This document shows positions 1 through 13,012 of a DNA stretch of 64,000 nt, one piece after another. The stretch's first letter is position 1. Every line of letters starts with the position of its first letter. The DNA is taken from the NCBI GenBank assembly GCA_028622995.1, contig JAJQJQ010000014.1:4216001-4280000 (forward strand), written 5' to 3'. This DNA comes from Panagrolaimus kolymaensis. Lineage: Eukaryota > Nematoda > Chromadorea > Rhabditida > Panagrolaimidae. Made by a program: the position numbers and the translations under genes. Under the pieces are notes generated by a model. That model searched no databases. It was not told where the DNA came from and saw only the letters and a list, made by a program, of their open reading frames with translations.

Positions 1-101
1 ACAATATAAGAATTTAAACCCGTCAACAAAACAGAAACAAAGAAGAGAAAAGAATAGTTAGAAATCACAACTTTATTATAATAAGTACCCATATTCAAGA
101 A

Positions 102-1087
102 TCAATCATTGGGATAAACTTCACGAAGCCATGGACGAAGTTGATAAGTTCCTTTATCACGTTGATATCGTTCAAAATATTTTTCAAGTAATGGATGAAA
201 TATTTTTCCTTCAGATTTTTCAATATTTTTTTCCAATACATAACCCAGTTGAGGAATGATGTGAGTTCGAGTATCAATTAATACAGCATAATTCGTTTCA
301 TAATCATTTCGATCAGCTTTAGAACCACGTATTTTTGTTAACCATAATTCAGGAGCTTTGGCTTTTTCATCCCATCCAATGATGACTGCACGATATTTGT
401 TGAGCTTATGATATATCACATCACCAACACTAAACTTGATATGAGGTGGACGAGGATCACGTGGAGTTAAATCGGCTGAAAAATGAGGACAATTAGAAAG
501 CCTCTTTACTATCACAAAGAATAAATAGAAAGACAAGTAATAGGTTCATAGTAAGCCAGTTTATTTAGTTAAAGAACAAGCAAGGAAAAGCCACATTAGT
601 ATCCTCAAATTTAGTTGGTATGGATACTAAAGCTTCCCAAAATCAAGGAGATAATAAACGAATGTCGATGTTATCAGTAGCTATTCATGCAAGAAACAAA
701 TACGATGTTAACCGAACAACTCAAGCAACTGCCTCCAAGTATCCTCTTTCATATCGCTATCATAATTTCATATTCACTTCAATCAAACAACACAAATATC
801 ATCCATCAACACATTTATCTAACAGACTCACATGTAAAATATCCTTTCTCTATTTCATCCTCATCAACTTTATCCTCATCTATTATTCCTGCTTCTGATT
901 TCTCCACAATTACATCATCATTATCCGTTGATAAACTAACAAGTTTGTCCCAAATCTTTGTAAACTTTGTTTTTAGGTTAGCGACATAATAATCCAAATC
1001 TGATGTTCGGTTAGGTGAAAGATAAATTTGAAGTGGAATAATCAGAAGAATTCCAAGAAAGATTAATGGTTGGGGAATGTCCACCAT
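102..1087 (-). CDS. YccV/HspQ-like domain protein with N-terminal membrane anchor
   Basis: Two exons, 1087-832 and 475-102, join in frame (GTGAGT donor, TTTTTCAG acceptor) to give 209 residues. Residues 5-23 form a hydrophobic signal-anchor segment (IFLGILLIIPLQIYL). An acidic linker follows, and residues ~95-205 match the YccV/HspQ fold (hemimethylated-DNA-binding-like domain, also found at the C-terminus of animal FBXO21): FSVGDVIYHK, AVIIGWD, the YAVLID strand, YVLEKN and the FHPLLEKYF helix. In bacteria HspQ is a small heat-shock/protease-adaptor protein; in animals the role of stand-alone copies is poorly known. The anchor predicts an ER or other membrane location rather than nuclear DNA binding. 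The gene starts 250 bp downstream of ddx-15 on the same strand, so polycistronic expression is possible. The domain call is firm; the function is not. Confidence 0.85.
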
Positions 1088-1337
1088 CTTTTGTGTTTAT
1101 GCCACTTATGTACCGCTTAAAACATTCAAAAAATCAATTCTTCATCATCCAAAAAAGCATGCAAAAAATAAGTAAAGATGTGGTTAAGCACCAATCAATA
1201 AAGTGAATAAACAAGGAAACAAATGAAAGTGCTATTTATATTATATAAATAAAAAAACAATAAAGAAACATAACAACAAGAAAAGAAAAATAAACGTCAG
1301 CATAAAAAATGGTTGTTTTTGGTGCAGCTTTGTTTCT
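1088..1337 (-). other. Short spacer between ddx-15 stop and the YccV-domain gene
   Basis: This 250 bp non-coding spacer separates two same-strand genes. Its length is typical of nematode operon intercistronic regions, where the downstream message receives an SL2-type leader. On the minus strand a T-rich run followed by TTTTAAG lies about 40 nt before the downstream ATG and could be the trans-splice acceptor. This is inference from spacing only. Confidence 0.4.
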
Positions 1338-3940
<2,603 letters not shown>

Positions 3941-4096
3941 CCTCCAAAAATGATGATAAAGGAAAGTTTGAAATAATAATAAATTATAAAATTGATTTTT
4001 GACAGCAAATTGATGAAGAAATATTTGAGTTTCAGCCAAAATGAAAAAACTAATACTTTTTTCGTTGAAGCAAAAATGAGGCTTTTCATTTTCGAG

Positions 4097-4202
4097 CAAC
4101 ATGCAAGCTTTCAGGCAGCCTACTTTCATTTCTTCCGCATTTTTGAATAACGATTTTTTTTTCTTTCTCTTTCCTGCGTACTCCATTTTCTTTTCCAACT
4201 AA
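4097..4202 (+). repeat. ~105 bp segment similar to 5487-5600
   Basis: It lies ~155-260 bp upstream of the ddx-15 ATG. Read on the plus strand it contains GCAACATGCAAGCTTT, then GGCAGCC, then a T-rich tract with TTTCTTTCTCTTTCC and finally TTTTCCAAC. The same order of blocks, with small differences, is found in the AFG1L upstream region, in the same plus-strand orientation. It could be a dispersed repeat or a shared promoter-type element. Confidence 0.5.
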
Positions 4203-4411
4203 AAAAAGCCTTGCATTTGGTTGGCTAAAAATAAATAAATAAATGTAAGTAAAACTCTTTATATTTATCCAAATACAAAATAATATTCAAACCACAGATG
4301 CTTTACAACACCTTGAATAAAACATGCCTATCAAAAAAACAACAAAAATTTCATTTTCTACAATTTTTTATTGATTGAAATCTTTATTTAAATGTGAATT
4401 TTCTTGTAATG

Positions 4412-4456
4412 GTAAGAACATGCTTATTTGAAATAAGCTTTTTATTACTGTGATTA
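4412..4456 (-). repeat. 45 bp inverted-repeat partner of 9102-9146, with an internal palindrome
   Basis: The reverse complement of this segment matches 9102-9146 except for two or three bases. It contains the 17 bp palindrome GCTTATTTGAAATAAGC (4422-4438). The two copies face each other across 4.6 kb holding the F-box-like pseudogene and AFG1L. They may be copies of a short palindromic element or a shared regulatory site. Confidence 0.7.
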
Positions 4457-4709
4457 GTTTATAGCATGTTCAACTTGACCTCATAATTATTGCTTAGACA
4501 TGGTAGTCAATGATTTAGAAACAAAAAAGTCCAAGGACTAATGAATTTGTCAAAAAAATATATTTGGGTTACAGTAGCTAAGTTTCCACAAGCAATTTTG
4601 CAATTTTTGACAACACCTTTAAGCTTGAATTCATAAAATTAATAAATAAAAGTTTGTTCAAATTAAGTTTTTTTATTTTTATACGAAACAAAAAACATCT
4701 GACAATTTA

Positions 4710-5215
4710 ATCAAAATAAAATTTAACATTTGGTTGAAGGCTTTCTTGCAATTTTTCTAATGAAAGTGGAAATCCATTTGAATCATATATCACACAATTT
4801 TTAAGTTTTATATTCTCTGCTTTTTTAGTTAAAAAGTTGAATTCATCCAAAGAAAAATCTTGGTCCATAATAAGAATTTTTTTAGCTTCACAAGAATAGA
4901 TTTTAGAAATAACTTTTGACATTTCATTTCTTTTACTTGATTGAAAATACATTGATCTAAAGATAAATAAATTTTCAAGTCCAGGAAAATCAATTGCTTT
5001 TTTTGGTGTTAATATCAAAGTTTGTTGAACATATTGGTTTTTTAGATTATCTCCAATAAATAATTTATAACAAACAAAATGGAGTCTTTTGTTTTATAAA
5101 AAATTGTTTGCAACTTTGAAATAGTTTCATAAGTTCGAGGGCCTTAGAATTTTTTTAATATGCCAAATTATAAGATCCATCTAATAAAGAAGAAAAATGT
5201 GAATATCACTCATAA
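4710..5215 (-). pseudogene. Frameshifted F-box-like gene relic
   Basis: On the minus strand, coding-like sequence runs from ~5215 to 4710 but in more than one frame. An upstream block (KLFQSCKQFFIK) resembles the F-box-like block QKLKQTCKYFFAK of the intact gene at 42379-43170. The frame then changes near 5090, and a downstream block contains FSLDEFNFL and IYDSNGFPL, which matches LSLNEINFIL and IRDKNGNPI of that gene. The downstream open frame (about 4710-5091) ends in a proper stop. At least one and probably two frameshifts separate the blocks, and no clean splice sites bridge them, so I read this as a decayed paralogue. The family is a divergent, nematode-restricted F-box-like group; no function is assigned. 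Confidence 0.65.
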
Positions 5216-5962
5216 AAAAATCAAACTGAAAGATTAAAATGCACAAATTTTTTTGAAACTTTTAACTAAAACCAAATAAACTTTCGAGCATACGAGAAAG
5301 GAATTAGTTAAAGACACTAACATAGAAACTTTAGGTTGCATAGTTTTAATTAATTTTATAGATACCAGCGAGTAAGCTAATTTACTCAAAAATAATTTAA
5401 TTAAAACAAATCTGGCTTTATAGCAGCTGATAAAAAAAGAGGTACCATACTTTTACTTTATCACTTTTTTCTCAAGCAAATTTTTTTGCAACATGCAAAC
5501 TTTTTGGCAGCCATCCATTCATTTTTTTTTTTGAGTTTGTCAAAAACCATTTTTTTTCTTTCTCCTTCGTTCGTTGTCCATCCTTCATTTTTTCCAACGA
5601 CATTTTTTCTTCTTCATTCAGCCAAACAAACAGCAGCTGGCTTCAGAACTTTTTTTCTTCTTCTTCTCTATTTTCAACATTGCTCCTGCCAACTACCACC
5701 ACGATTTCGTTCGTTTTTTGAGCTGTTTGACGTTATCAAAAGACAAACACACGCGGCAGCGAAGGGAAAGGAGGAGTACGACGTCGTCGTCAAATTCAAT
5801 GATCAGCGAATAAAAAAAAACGAGGAAAAAAACCCTGAACCTTTATTTATTTGTTGCTGCTGCTGCTGTTGCGATCTTGTTATTTTTTTTTTCATTGCTT
5901 TAATTTTTTTGCATTTAAAAAAAGTTGTTATCTTTTCTTTTTTGTATTATTCTAAGAAAAAA
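5216..5962 (+). promoter_or_regulatory. AFG1L upstream region with repeat copy at 5487-5600
   Basis: About 750 bp of T- and C-rich sequence precede the AFG1L start. No TATA box is obvious. The segment 5487-5600 (GCAACATGCAAACTTT ... GGCAGCC ... TTTTTTCCAACG) is similar to 4097-4202 upstream of ddx-15. Long open frames here run through T-rich sequence and look like chance ORFs. Confidence 0.35.
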
Positions 5963-8691
5963 ATGAATGGCTTTATTGGATTTGGTTCAAAGTTTGGTGT
6001 TCTTCTGGTTCCATCAGGTTAGTTAATTTTCGGGGATAATAAAACGATGTAGTGTACAGTAAAAGCGCGCGTGTGTAGGCTACGTTGCATTTTGGTTTTT
6101 GTATATATGATATTTTGTTTTAACTTGTTTTTCATTTTCAGCTAAACATGGTAATTGTGTTCGATGGATCTCAGCTCAAGCGACTTCACCAACTGGAAAA
6201 GAACAATCACCACTTTTATCAAGATACAATTCAATGGTGGAGAATGGAGAATTAGCGAATGATGAACACCAGGTATGGTACTTATTTGTAATTCTATGGG
6301 CTGTCAAAAGCTTTACTAATGATTGATACTTGCTTCATAGAATATTTATGTTTAGTTCGTTGAGAAGCTTTCTTTCATAATGTTAAAGTTTAATCAAGCC
6401 GCTAGATCTCTTTTCGATCGTTTCCGCTGTTGTTTTTGCTCATCAAAGTTACTAAAGCCTTGTATTACAACAACATTTTTTCTTTTTCATAACAAAAACA
6501 ACTATTTTAGTCATAGACGATCTTTTTACGAATTATGTTGAAACTTGTTTTTCCCTTTTCTTGTTGTTGTTGTTTGCCCTAAAAAGTACATACATAATTC
6601 GATTTAACATTTTAATCTTTTCAGCGTGAAATAATTCAACATTTTGAACGACTTCGAGATGAACTCAATGATTATACACCTGAGCCAAAACTATCTTCGT
6701 CAACTCACTCAAGTAATTTTCTTGCTCGATTATTCTCAACATCTTATTCATCAAATGATCCATCAACGACAGCACCCAAAGGAATATACCTTCATGGAAC
6801 GGTTGGATGTGGTAAAACGATGTTAATGGATATGTTCTTTGATTCGGTGGATATTGAAAAGAAGGATCGTGTGCATTTTCATTCATTTATGCAAGATTTT
6901 CATAAAAGTACGTCAACACCTTCTTCCTCATTTTCATACCTAATACTTTGCTATTTTTAGAGGCTCATCAATGGAAAATGTCGTTACCTGATCGTCAAGT
7001 AGGCTCCACAAAAGTATACGATCCAGTACCACCAATTGCGGAAGCAATTAGTGATAAAACTACTCTTCTTTGCTTTGATGAATTTCAAGTGAGTGTTTTT
7101 TGATCAATGGAAAAAAAGAAAGAAAGAAACATTTTTATTGTAATGTTAAATTTTTTGGCAGCGATGATCGCTTGATCGCTTTTTGTTGAATGAAGAGAAA
7201 AGCAACAAAATATTACAGATAGCAATAGTGTAAAAGTACAAGGTTGCAAAAAAGCGTTTTTTGGCAAACAAAACAACTTTGTAAAGCAAATGGATATGTT
7301 AGCTTGCAATAGCTAATCACAAAGATACTATAGCCTTAAATAAAACATTGTTTATATATACTTTTTTACAAAGATTCTCTTTTTAGGTAACAGATATCGC
7401 CGATGCTATGATTCTCAAGCGTCTTTTTACTGAACTCTTCGAACGTGGTCTTATTGTGGTATGCACTTCCAACAGACCGCCAGATGATCTTTACAAGAAT
7501 GGTCTTCAACGACACCAATTTGTTCCATTTATCCATCTACTAAAAGAAAAAACAGAATCCATTACTCTTGATTCAGGAAAGGATTATCGTCGTGGTGCAA
7601 AACTTGCTGATACTCAAACTTATTTTGTCAAAAGTTCTTGTGATTCCGAAAGAGAGCTGGATCTTGCATTCAAACAACTATGTGCAGAAGAAAACGATGT
7701 TGTACGAACAAGATCAATAAACATTTTGGGACGAGAAATAAAAGTTGAGAAAGCTTGCGATCGAGTTGCTGATATGACTTTTATGGAAGTAAGTGGTTTA
7801 TTAGTTTGTTTACTTTCTCTCATTTTTAGTTGTTTTTATTTTTGTTGTTTTGACTAACGAAAAACATCAACGTTTTATAATTCCATGAATCATTGGTCTA
7901 TCATGTATTAATGATGTCATTTGTTTTTCAGCTATGTGGTAAACCTCGTGGAGCAATCGATTATCTTTCTCTCGCACGAGTATTTCATACTATTATTATT
8001 CGTGATATTCCTGTCTTCTCCCGTAAAAATCTTAGTGAATCTCGTCGATTTATGACTCTTATTGATACTTTCTATGATCAAAAGGTATGGTTTTTGAATA
8101 GAAAGAACTAGAAAATTTTGTAAACTTCCTTGTCGTCAATTTGTTTGTTTGTTACAAAGATCACTAAAAAGAAGACGCTCCAAATTTGGTAGCTGTTTTT
8201 GAATGGTACAAAAAGTTATTGACCACATAAAGAAAAACGTGTTTTGTTCTTCCTTTCTTTTGTTGATTAAAACACTTTTAACTATGGGAGATTATAGTTG
8301 GTTTCCATTTGGAATAATTGTGTCTTCTTTTTGTTTGATAACGGAAGCCACAAAAATAGTTTTCTGCACAAAAACGTTGCAATTCCTTTCATTTTTTCTT
8401 TCATCCCATGCTTATCTTAATTTCTTCCTTTTTCAGGTCAGAATAGTATGCAGCGCCGAAGCTTCACCAGAAGAATTATTCCATATTAATGATAAAGAAG
8501 ATGTTGGATTAACTGATACTCAAAGAATCTTAATGGATGATCTTCGACTTTCTCATGGACATGAAGAAGCTTCAGCAAATGTATTTAGTGGCTCTGAAGA
8601 AGTATTTGCTTATAATCGAACAATATCAAGATTATGTGAGATGCAAACAGCCACATATTGGGCTTATCGAAGACCATCATCAGTTGATTAA
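5963..8691 (+). CDS. AFG1-like mitochondrial ATPase (AFG1L/LACE1)
   Basis: Seven exons (5963-6017, 6142-6272, 6625-6907, 6961-7088, 7387-7788, 7932-8084, 8437-8691) join in frame to 468 residues, near the family's usual size. Residues 120-127 are the Walker A motif GTVGCGKT. The Walker B motif LLCFDEFQ (192-199) is followed directly by [14 protein letters not shown]. Further signatures are [17 protein letters not shown] and the C-terminal [12 protein letters not shown]...TYW block. The N-terminus is rich in Ser/Lys/Arg and lacks acids, as expected for a mitochondrial targeting sequence. AFG1L is an inner-membrane-associated ATPase linked to degradation of respiratory-chain subunits and to mitochondrial p53 handling. 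The gene downstream on the same strand is rege-1, a possible conserved neighbour. The start ATG is the first in exon 1; trans-splicing there is not excluded. Confidence 0.95.
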
Positions 8692-9101
8692 ATTATTTGT
8701 CATCTTCATCATTCATCAACAATAACGCAATGAAAGCACAAAAATGAAGTATGTATGGTATGATCGATCTATGAACTCGGTGGTAATTTAGAAGTGATAT
8801 TATTATTATAAAAAGTTGTGTTATGCATTATATGTATTGTTGTGATATTATAATTATTAGTGTGATTAAATTTTTGATTGTTACAAACTAGTCTTCTTTT
8901 GTTGTTGTAAAAATTTGTAAACTTGGTAATAAATATGCTACTAATAAACTGTTTAATTGCTTGTTTTGATGTAAGATTTATCGTAACTGGGGCATGCTTG
9001 CATTGATTCAGTGACCATTGGACTTTTTGTTTTGTTTCGAAACTACTCTCGTCATCATGTTTATGCAATACCGATGTGTTCATGATGAATCCGCTTAAGT
9101 T

Positions 9102-9146
9102 TAATCACAGTAATTTAAAAGCTTATTTCAAATAAGCATGTTCTTA
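9102..9146 (+). repeat. 45 bp inverted-repeat partner of 4412-4456
   Basis: It matches the reverse complement of 4412-4456 almost exactly (TAATCACAGTAAT, then AAAAGCTTATTTCAAATAAG, then CATGTTCTTA). The palindromic core GCTTATTTCAAATAAGC is at 9121-9137. It lies ~410 bp downstream of the AFG1L stop. Confidence 0.7.
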
Positions 9147-12100
9147 TCAAATCACGAAAAGCATACGAAGTTAGTTAATGAAATCATAGACACAGTTGAA
9201 AGACATTTTTGTTATTTACTCATCGTTTTTTTGTGTTGAGAAAAAGCATGATTCATTTTTTTTTTAGTAGTTGTATAGCATTTTGTGGTAATAATAATAA
9301 TAATGAAAGTAAAAATAGAAAGTTATATATTTATTTTTAGCTAATTTTGGTGATAACGGTTTTAACAAATATGTTTTTCTTTTGCATGTGTTCTTTCTAC
9401 AAAAATATTTTCTATAAAAATATTATTCGACTTTGCCCATATTTTCTCATCTTTGCTTTGGAACTTATTTTCTGACTTTAGTCAAACGAACCAATGTCTT
9501 TAATATCGCTGTTTAAAAATACCACTCTTTGTACAATAAAACTATAGCTATGGCAATTGGATATCGTGAATTCATAAGTTGATTAAAAATGGTGATGAAG
9601 TAAAACGGGTTACAAAAGTGCCATCATAAATTTGTTAGATTAGTTTTTTACTTACCGAAAAGTTTAGAATGTTTCTTATTTTTTTAAGCAACAAACAAAC
9701 ATATGTATGTGTTTTAAAACTTTTATGAGCCAGCTTTGTATTTCTCATTTCTGTTTTAAAAAAATGGAAAAGTTTCCGTGTTTGCTATTCTTATTTAGCA
9801 GCTTCAATTTGGAAAACAAAAAATTACAGTCTTTTTTTTCTGAGGTTTTTTTATCTTTGATTTTGCTTTCATTTTTACAATATTATTTTGCTAGGATTAA
9901 AGTAAATTTTTATGCAACTTTACGTTATTTTCTCTCTCGTTTTTCCTTAACTTAATAAACTATATACATTTCCTTATTTTACTACTACTTACTTATTTCT
10001 TAGTTAACCAAGCTTTTCACGTGTGGCTATTTTTAGAATTTCATACATACATTTTTTTTTTACTTTTTTTCTTCTTCTCATCTTTTTTTTCAAATAACGA
10101 CACATCGCCGTCGTAGTTTGAAGTGGAGCAACAAAAAAGTGGCATATTCCATAGTTATTTTTCAATCATTCACTCTCCACGCCCGTCAAAAGCCATGCAT
10201 GCTTTTCAAAAACAAAAAAAAACTATATTATCCTTTCCTATTTTTTTTTTTTTACAAACGAACAAAGAAGAAGGAAGGAAGAAATATCCTTGAAAAGCGA
10301 TAACTATAGTTTTTTAGTAGTCACAAAAAAATGCAACAGCAATTTTTTTATTTGTTACTTTTCCACCTAAAGCAATTTTCAAGCAAAAAAACTGAATGTG
10401 AGAGTGCTGCTGCATCAATGAGCAGCAGAAGTGCCGTGCCATAAAAAAACGGTGTATTTTTTCCATGTTTTTTTCTTTCTTCTTCAGCTGTTAGTTAGTT
10501 GTAGTTGAGGGTGGAGGTTGTTGTTGCCTTCAGTTAACTGCTTTCTTTGCTTGCTGTTACTCTTTTTAAAAAAAACTTTTTTGGCACACGCTTCGGCTAC
10601 TTTTAAAAAATATTTCAGTCTCGTTTTTTTTTTGGTGGCTGCTATAGTACTTTTTTTTTCCTTCATTGAATTAAAGCGAAAAGACTTCTTTTTTTTTCAA
10701 TGCGGTGGTTGGTCACACTGACACGCACATACATATTTGAAGAAGGATGAAGCAGAAAAAAATATGTAAGCAAACATGAAAGAAAAAAAATGCCGTTGTT
10801 GAAAAAGGCAATGTTGAAAAAAAAATAAAATAAAAAATGTAGTCGATGAGAAGAAAAAAATAAAAAAGCAGAGGAATGAAGAATGAGGAAAGAATGGGAA
10901 AAAAAAGAGGCATATAGTTTTTTCTGGTTAAAAAAGAAAGAGACTCATGTGTTAGTTTTTATAAGTATGGATGGAAAAAGAAGCTGGTAGCTTTTTTCAT
11001 TTAATAAATCATAAAAAAGGTTAAAAGTACATTTTGATTAAAACTTTTTTCGTCTAAACTTAAATTTAAAAAAATAAATACAGTTTTTTTTGAACTTATC
11101 TTTTTTAGCGTGTAAATTTTAAGTTTGATTTATCTAACTTTTTAGACAATACAAAAAAATGTTTTTATTTTCCCACTTTTCGCAATACTCTTTGTTAGAA
11201 AATAGCTGCATAATTTTTTATTTTAGAATTTTTGATTTTCGCTGATAAAATGATTTTTAGTTATTTTTTCTTTCATAATTCCTATAGTTTTATTATTAAT
11301 AAAAACTAACATATTTTAATCCTTGTGTTTTTTTTTCTTTTATTTTAATTGAAATCCTTTTTTTATGTATTTGGATTAACTTCATTCACGCCTCCTCCCT
11401 CCTCTTACTTTTTTTAACAAGCAATTTGCAAAAATTGAAAATAAAAATTATTCAAATACAATTTTTTCCTAACATAAGCTCATGTTTATCACACTTTTTT
11501 TTAAACTTCTTTAAAATGCCTTTCTTTTTTCCTTCATTTTTTATTTTATTTAGCAAATGGCTCTTTCATTAATTTTTTTTTTATATTTATGTGGGAGTCG
11601 CCATCGCAGAAGAATGGGAGTCGCCATCGCAGAAGAAGAAAAAGGTGTAGGATGTGAATGAGTCTTGAAAAAAAAAAGAAAGAGACCCATTAAAATTGAA
11701 ATATATTATATCTATTCCATTCATTTGCTTCCGTTTATGGCAAAGAAAAAGCTTCTGTAATTTTTTTTTTGTTAATTTTTTAGAAGATATAATTTTATAA
11801 AAATAAATAATAATAAGTTTAAAATGCGAATGAATATAACAAATAGCAGGCGATTAGTATTTAAGTTTTTTTGTAGTTATTAAAGATGCTGAAAATTTGA
11901 TAAGCTGTTGTTCATAATTTGGACTTGCAAAAACATTTAATTTCGAAATTTATGTAGCTTTTATTTATTTCTTTCTATGTTAAATCCATTTTTAAATGGC
12001 TTGTAATTATTTATTGCCTCTTCTTCTTTCTTTTTTCAGAACAAATTTTAGTTATTATTTATGAAAGACTTTTTTAAATTTCAATTTCAATATTTTTCTG

Positions 12101-12739
12101 TTACCGTAATTTTGTATTTCTGAATCCGGTTTTTTTATTTCATGGTTGCAACTTGCAACTCGGTATGTATGTAGCGGGTGCTCAAATTTTTATCATTGAA
12201 TGATGGATGATCAATTATCACATTATCACATTTTTTCATTTTTTGGGTTATTGAATTCTTGATTAGAATGTACTCAACTTAAAAAAAAAATTTCTCTTCC
12301 ATAATCAAAATTGTTTGTTGATTTGATTTTGTTTGAGGTAACAAAAACGGAAGTTTCCACCATCAACCTTTCACATTCGAGTCGTTGACCATGGAATTTT
12401 TATTTCCATAAAATTTTTGATTGTAAAAAAAAAGTAAGAAATAAGAAACACTACAACTTTCGTAGCTGTTGCTTCCTTTCCTTTGAGTTAAAGAAAAAAG
12501 TAAAAATTTTCCGGATTTTTTGCAATAAAATTTACTTAGCTTCTTTTATTTTTAGCTCTTATCTTTTCTTCTTTTTTGGAGTATTGTCGTATGGGGACGA
12601 TGGTATTAGGGACAGATGCTGTAATTGTCTTGTTTGACATAAATGAGGAATACATAAGTTTTCTTATATGAATTACAACAATGACAAACACAATATTCAA
12701 ATATGTTGATTACCAATTACTACTTTGAGTAAGATAACA

Positions 12740-13012
12740 ACTATAGCAACGAGCTTACACACACGCGAAGATATAAATAGAAGTTTTTATTAAAACTAAA
12801 CAAAACCAGGAACAAACAAATAAATAAGAATTCAACAGCAGCAGAGAAAAAATTAAAGTTGACGACGTTGAAAAGTTGAGAGTGATGACGAACAAATAAA
12901 TTGAAGATGAATGAATCAGCAAACAGCAGTTTATCATAACGAAACAGGAGGCCAAGATATGGAAATTGAAGGAAGGAGAAAGAAAGAATGGATGGAAGTC
13001 ATTCCATATGAC
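12740..13012 (+). promoter_or_regulatory. Promoter-like block with TATAAATAG
   Basis: A consensus TATAAATAG at about 12771-12780 is followed by ~170 bp of relatively mixed, A-rich sequence with AGCAGCAG runs, unlike the homopolymer-rich surroundings, then ATG codons at about 12908 and 12959. This could be a distal first exon for rege-1 or an unrelated transcript. No coding continuation could be shown. Confidence 0.25.

Noticed and set aside
5486..6022. Long plus-strand open frame ahead of AFG1L
   Set aside because: It is composed of T-rich homopolymer runs giving Phe/Leu-rich sequence; only the last 19 codons (from 5963) belong to the true first exon.
10405..10440. CTGCTGC...GCAGCAG hairpin as a microRNA precursor
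   Set aside because: The stem is only ~7-9 bp, far below precursor length.
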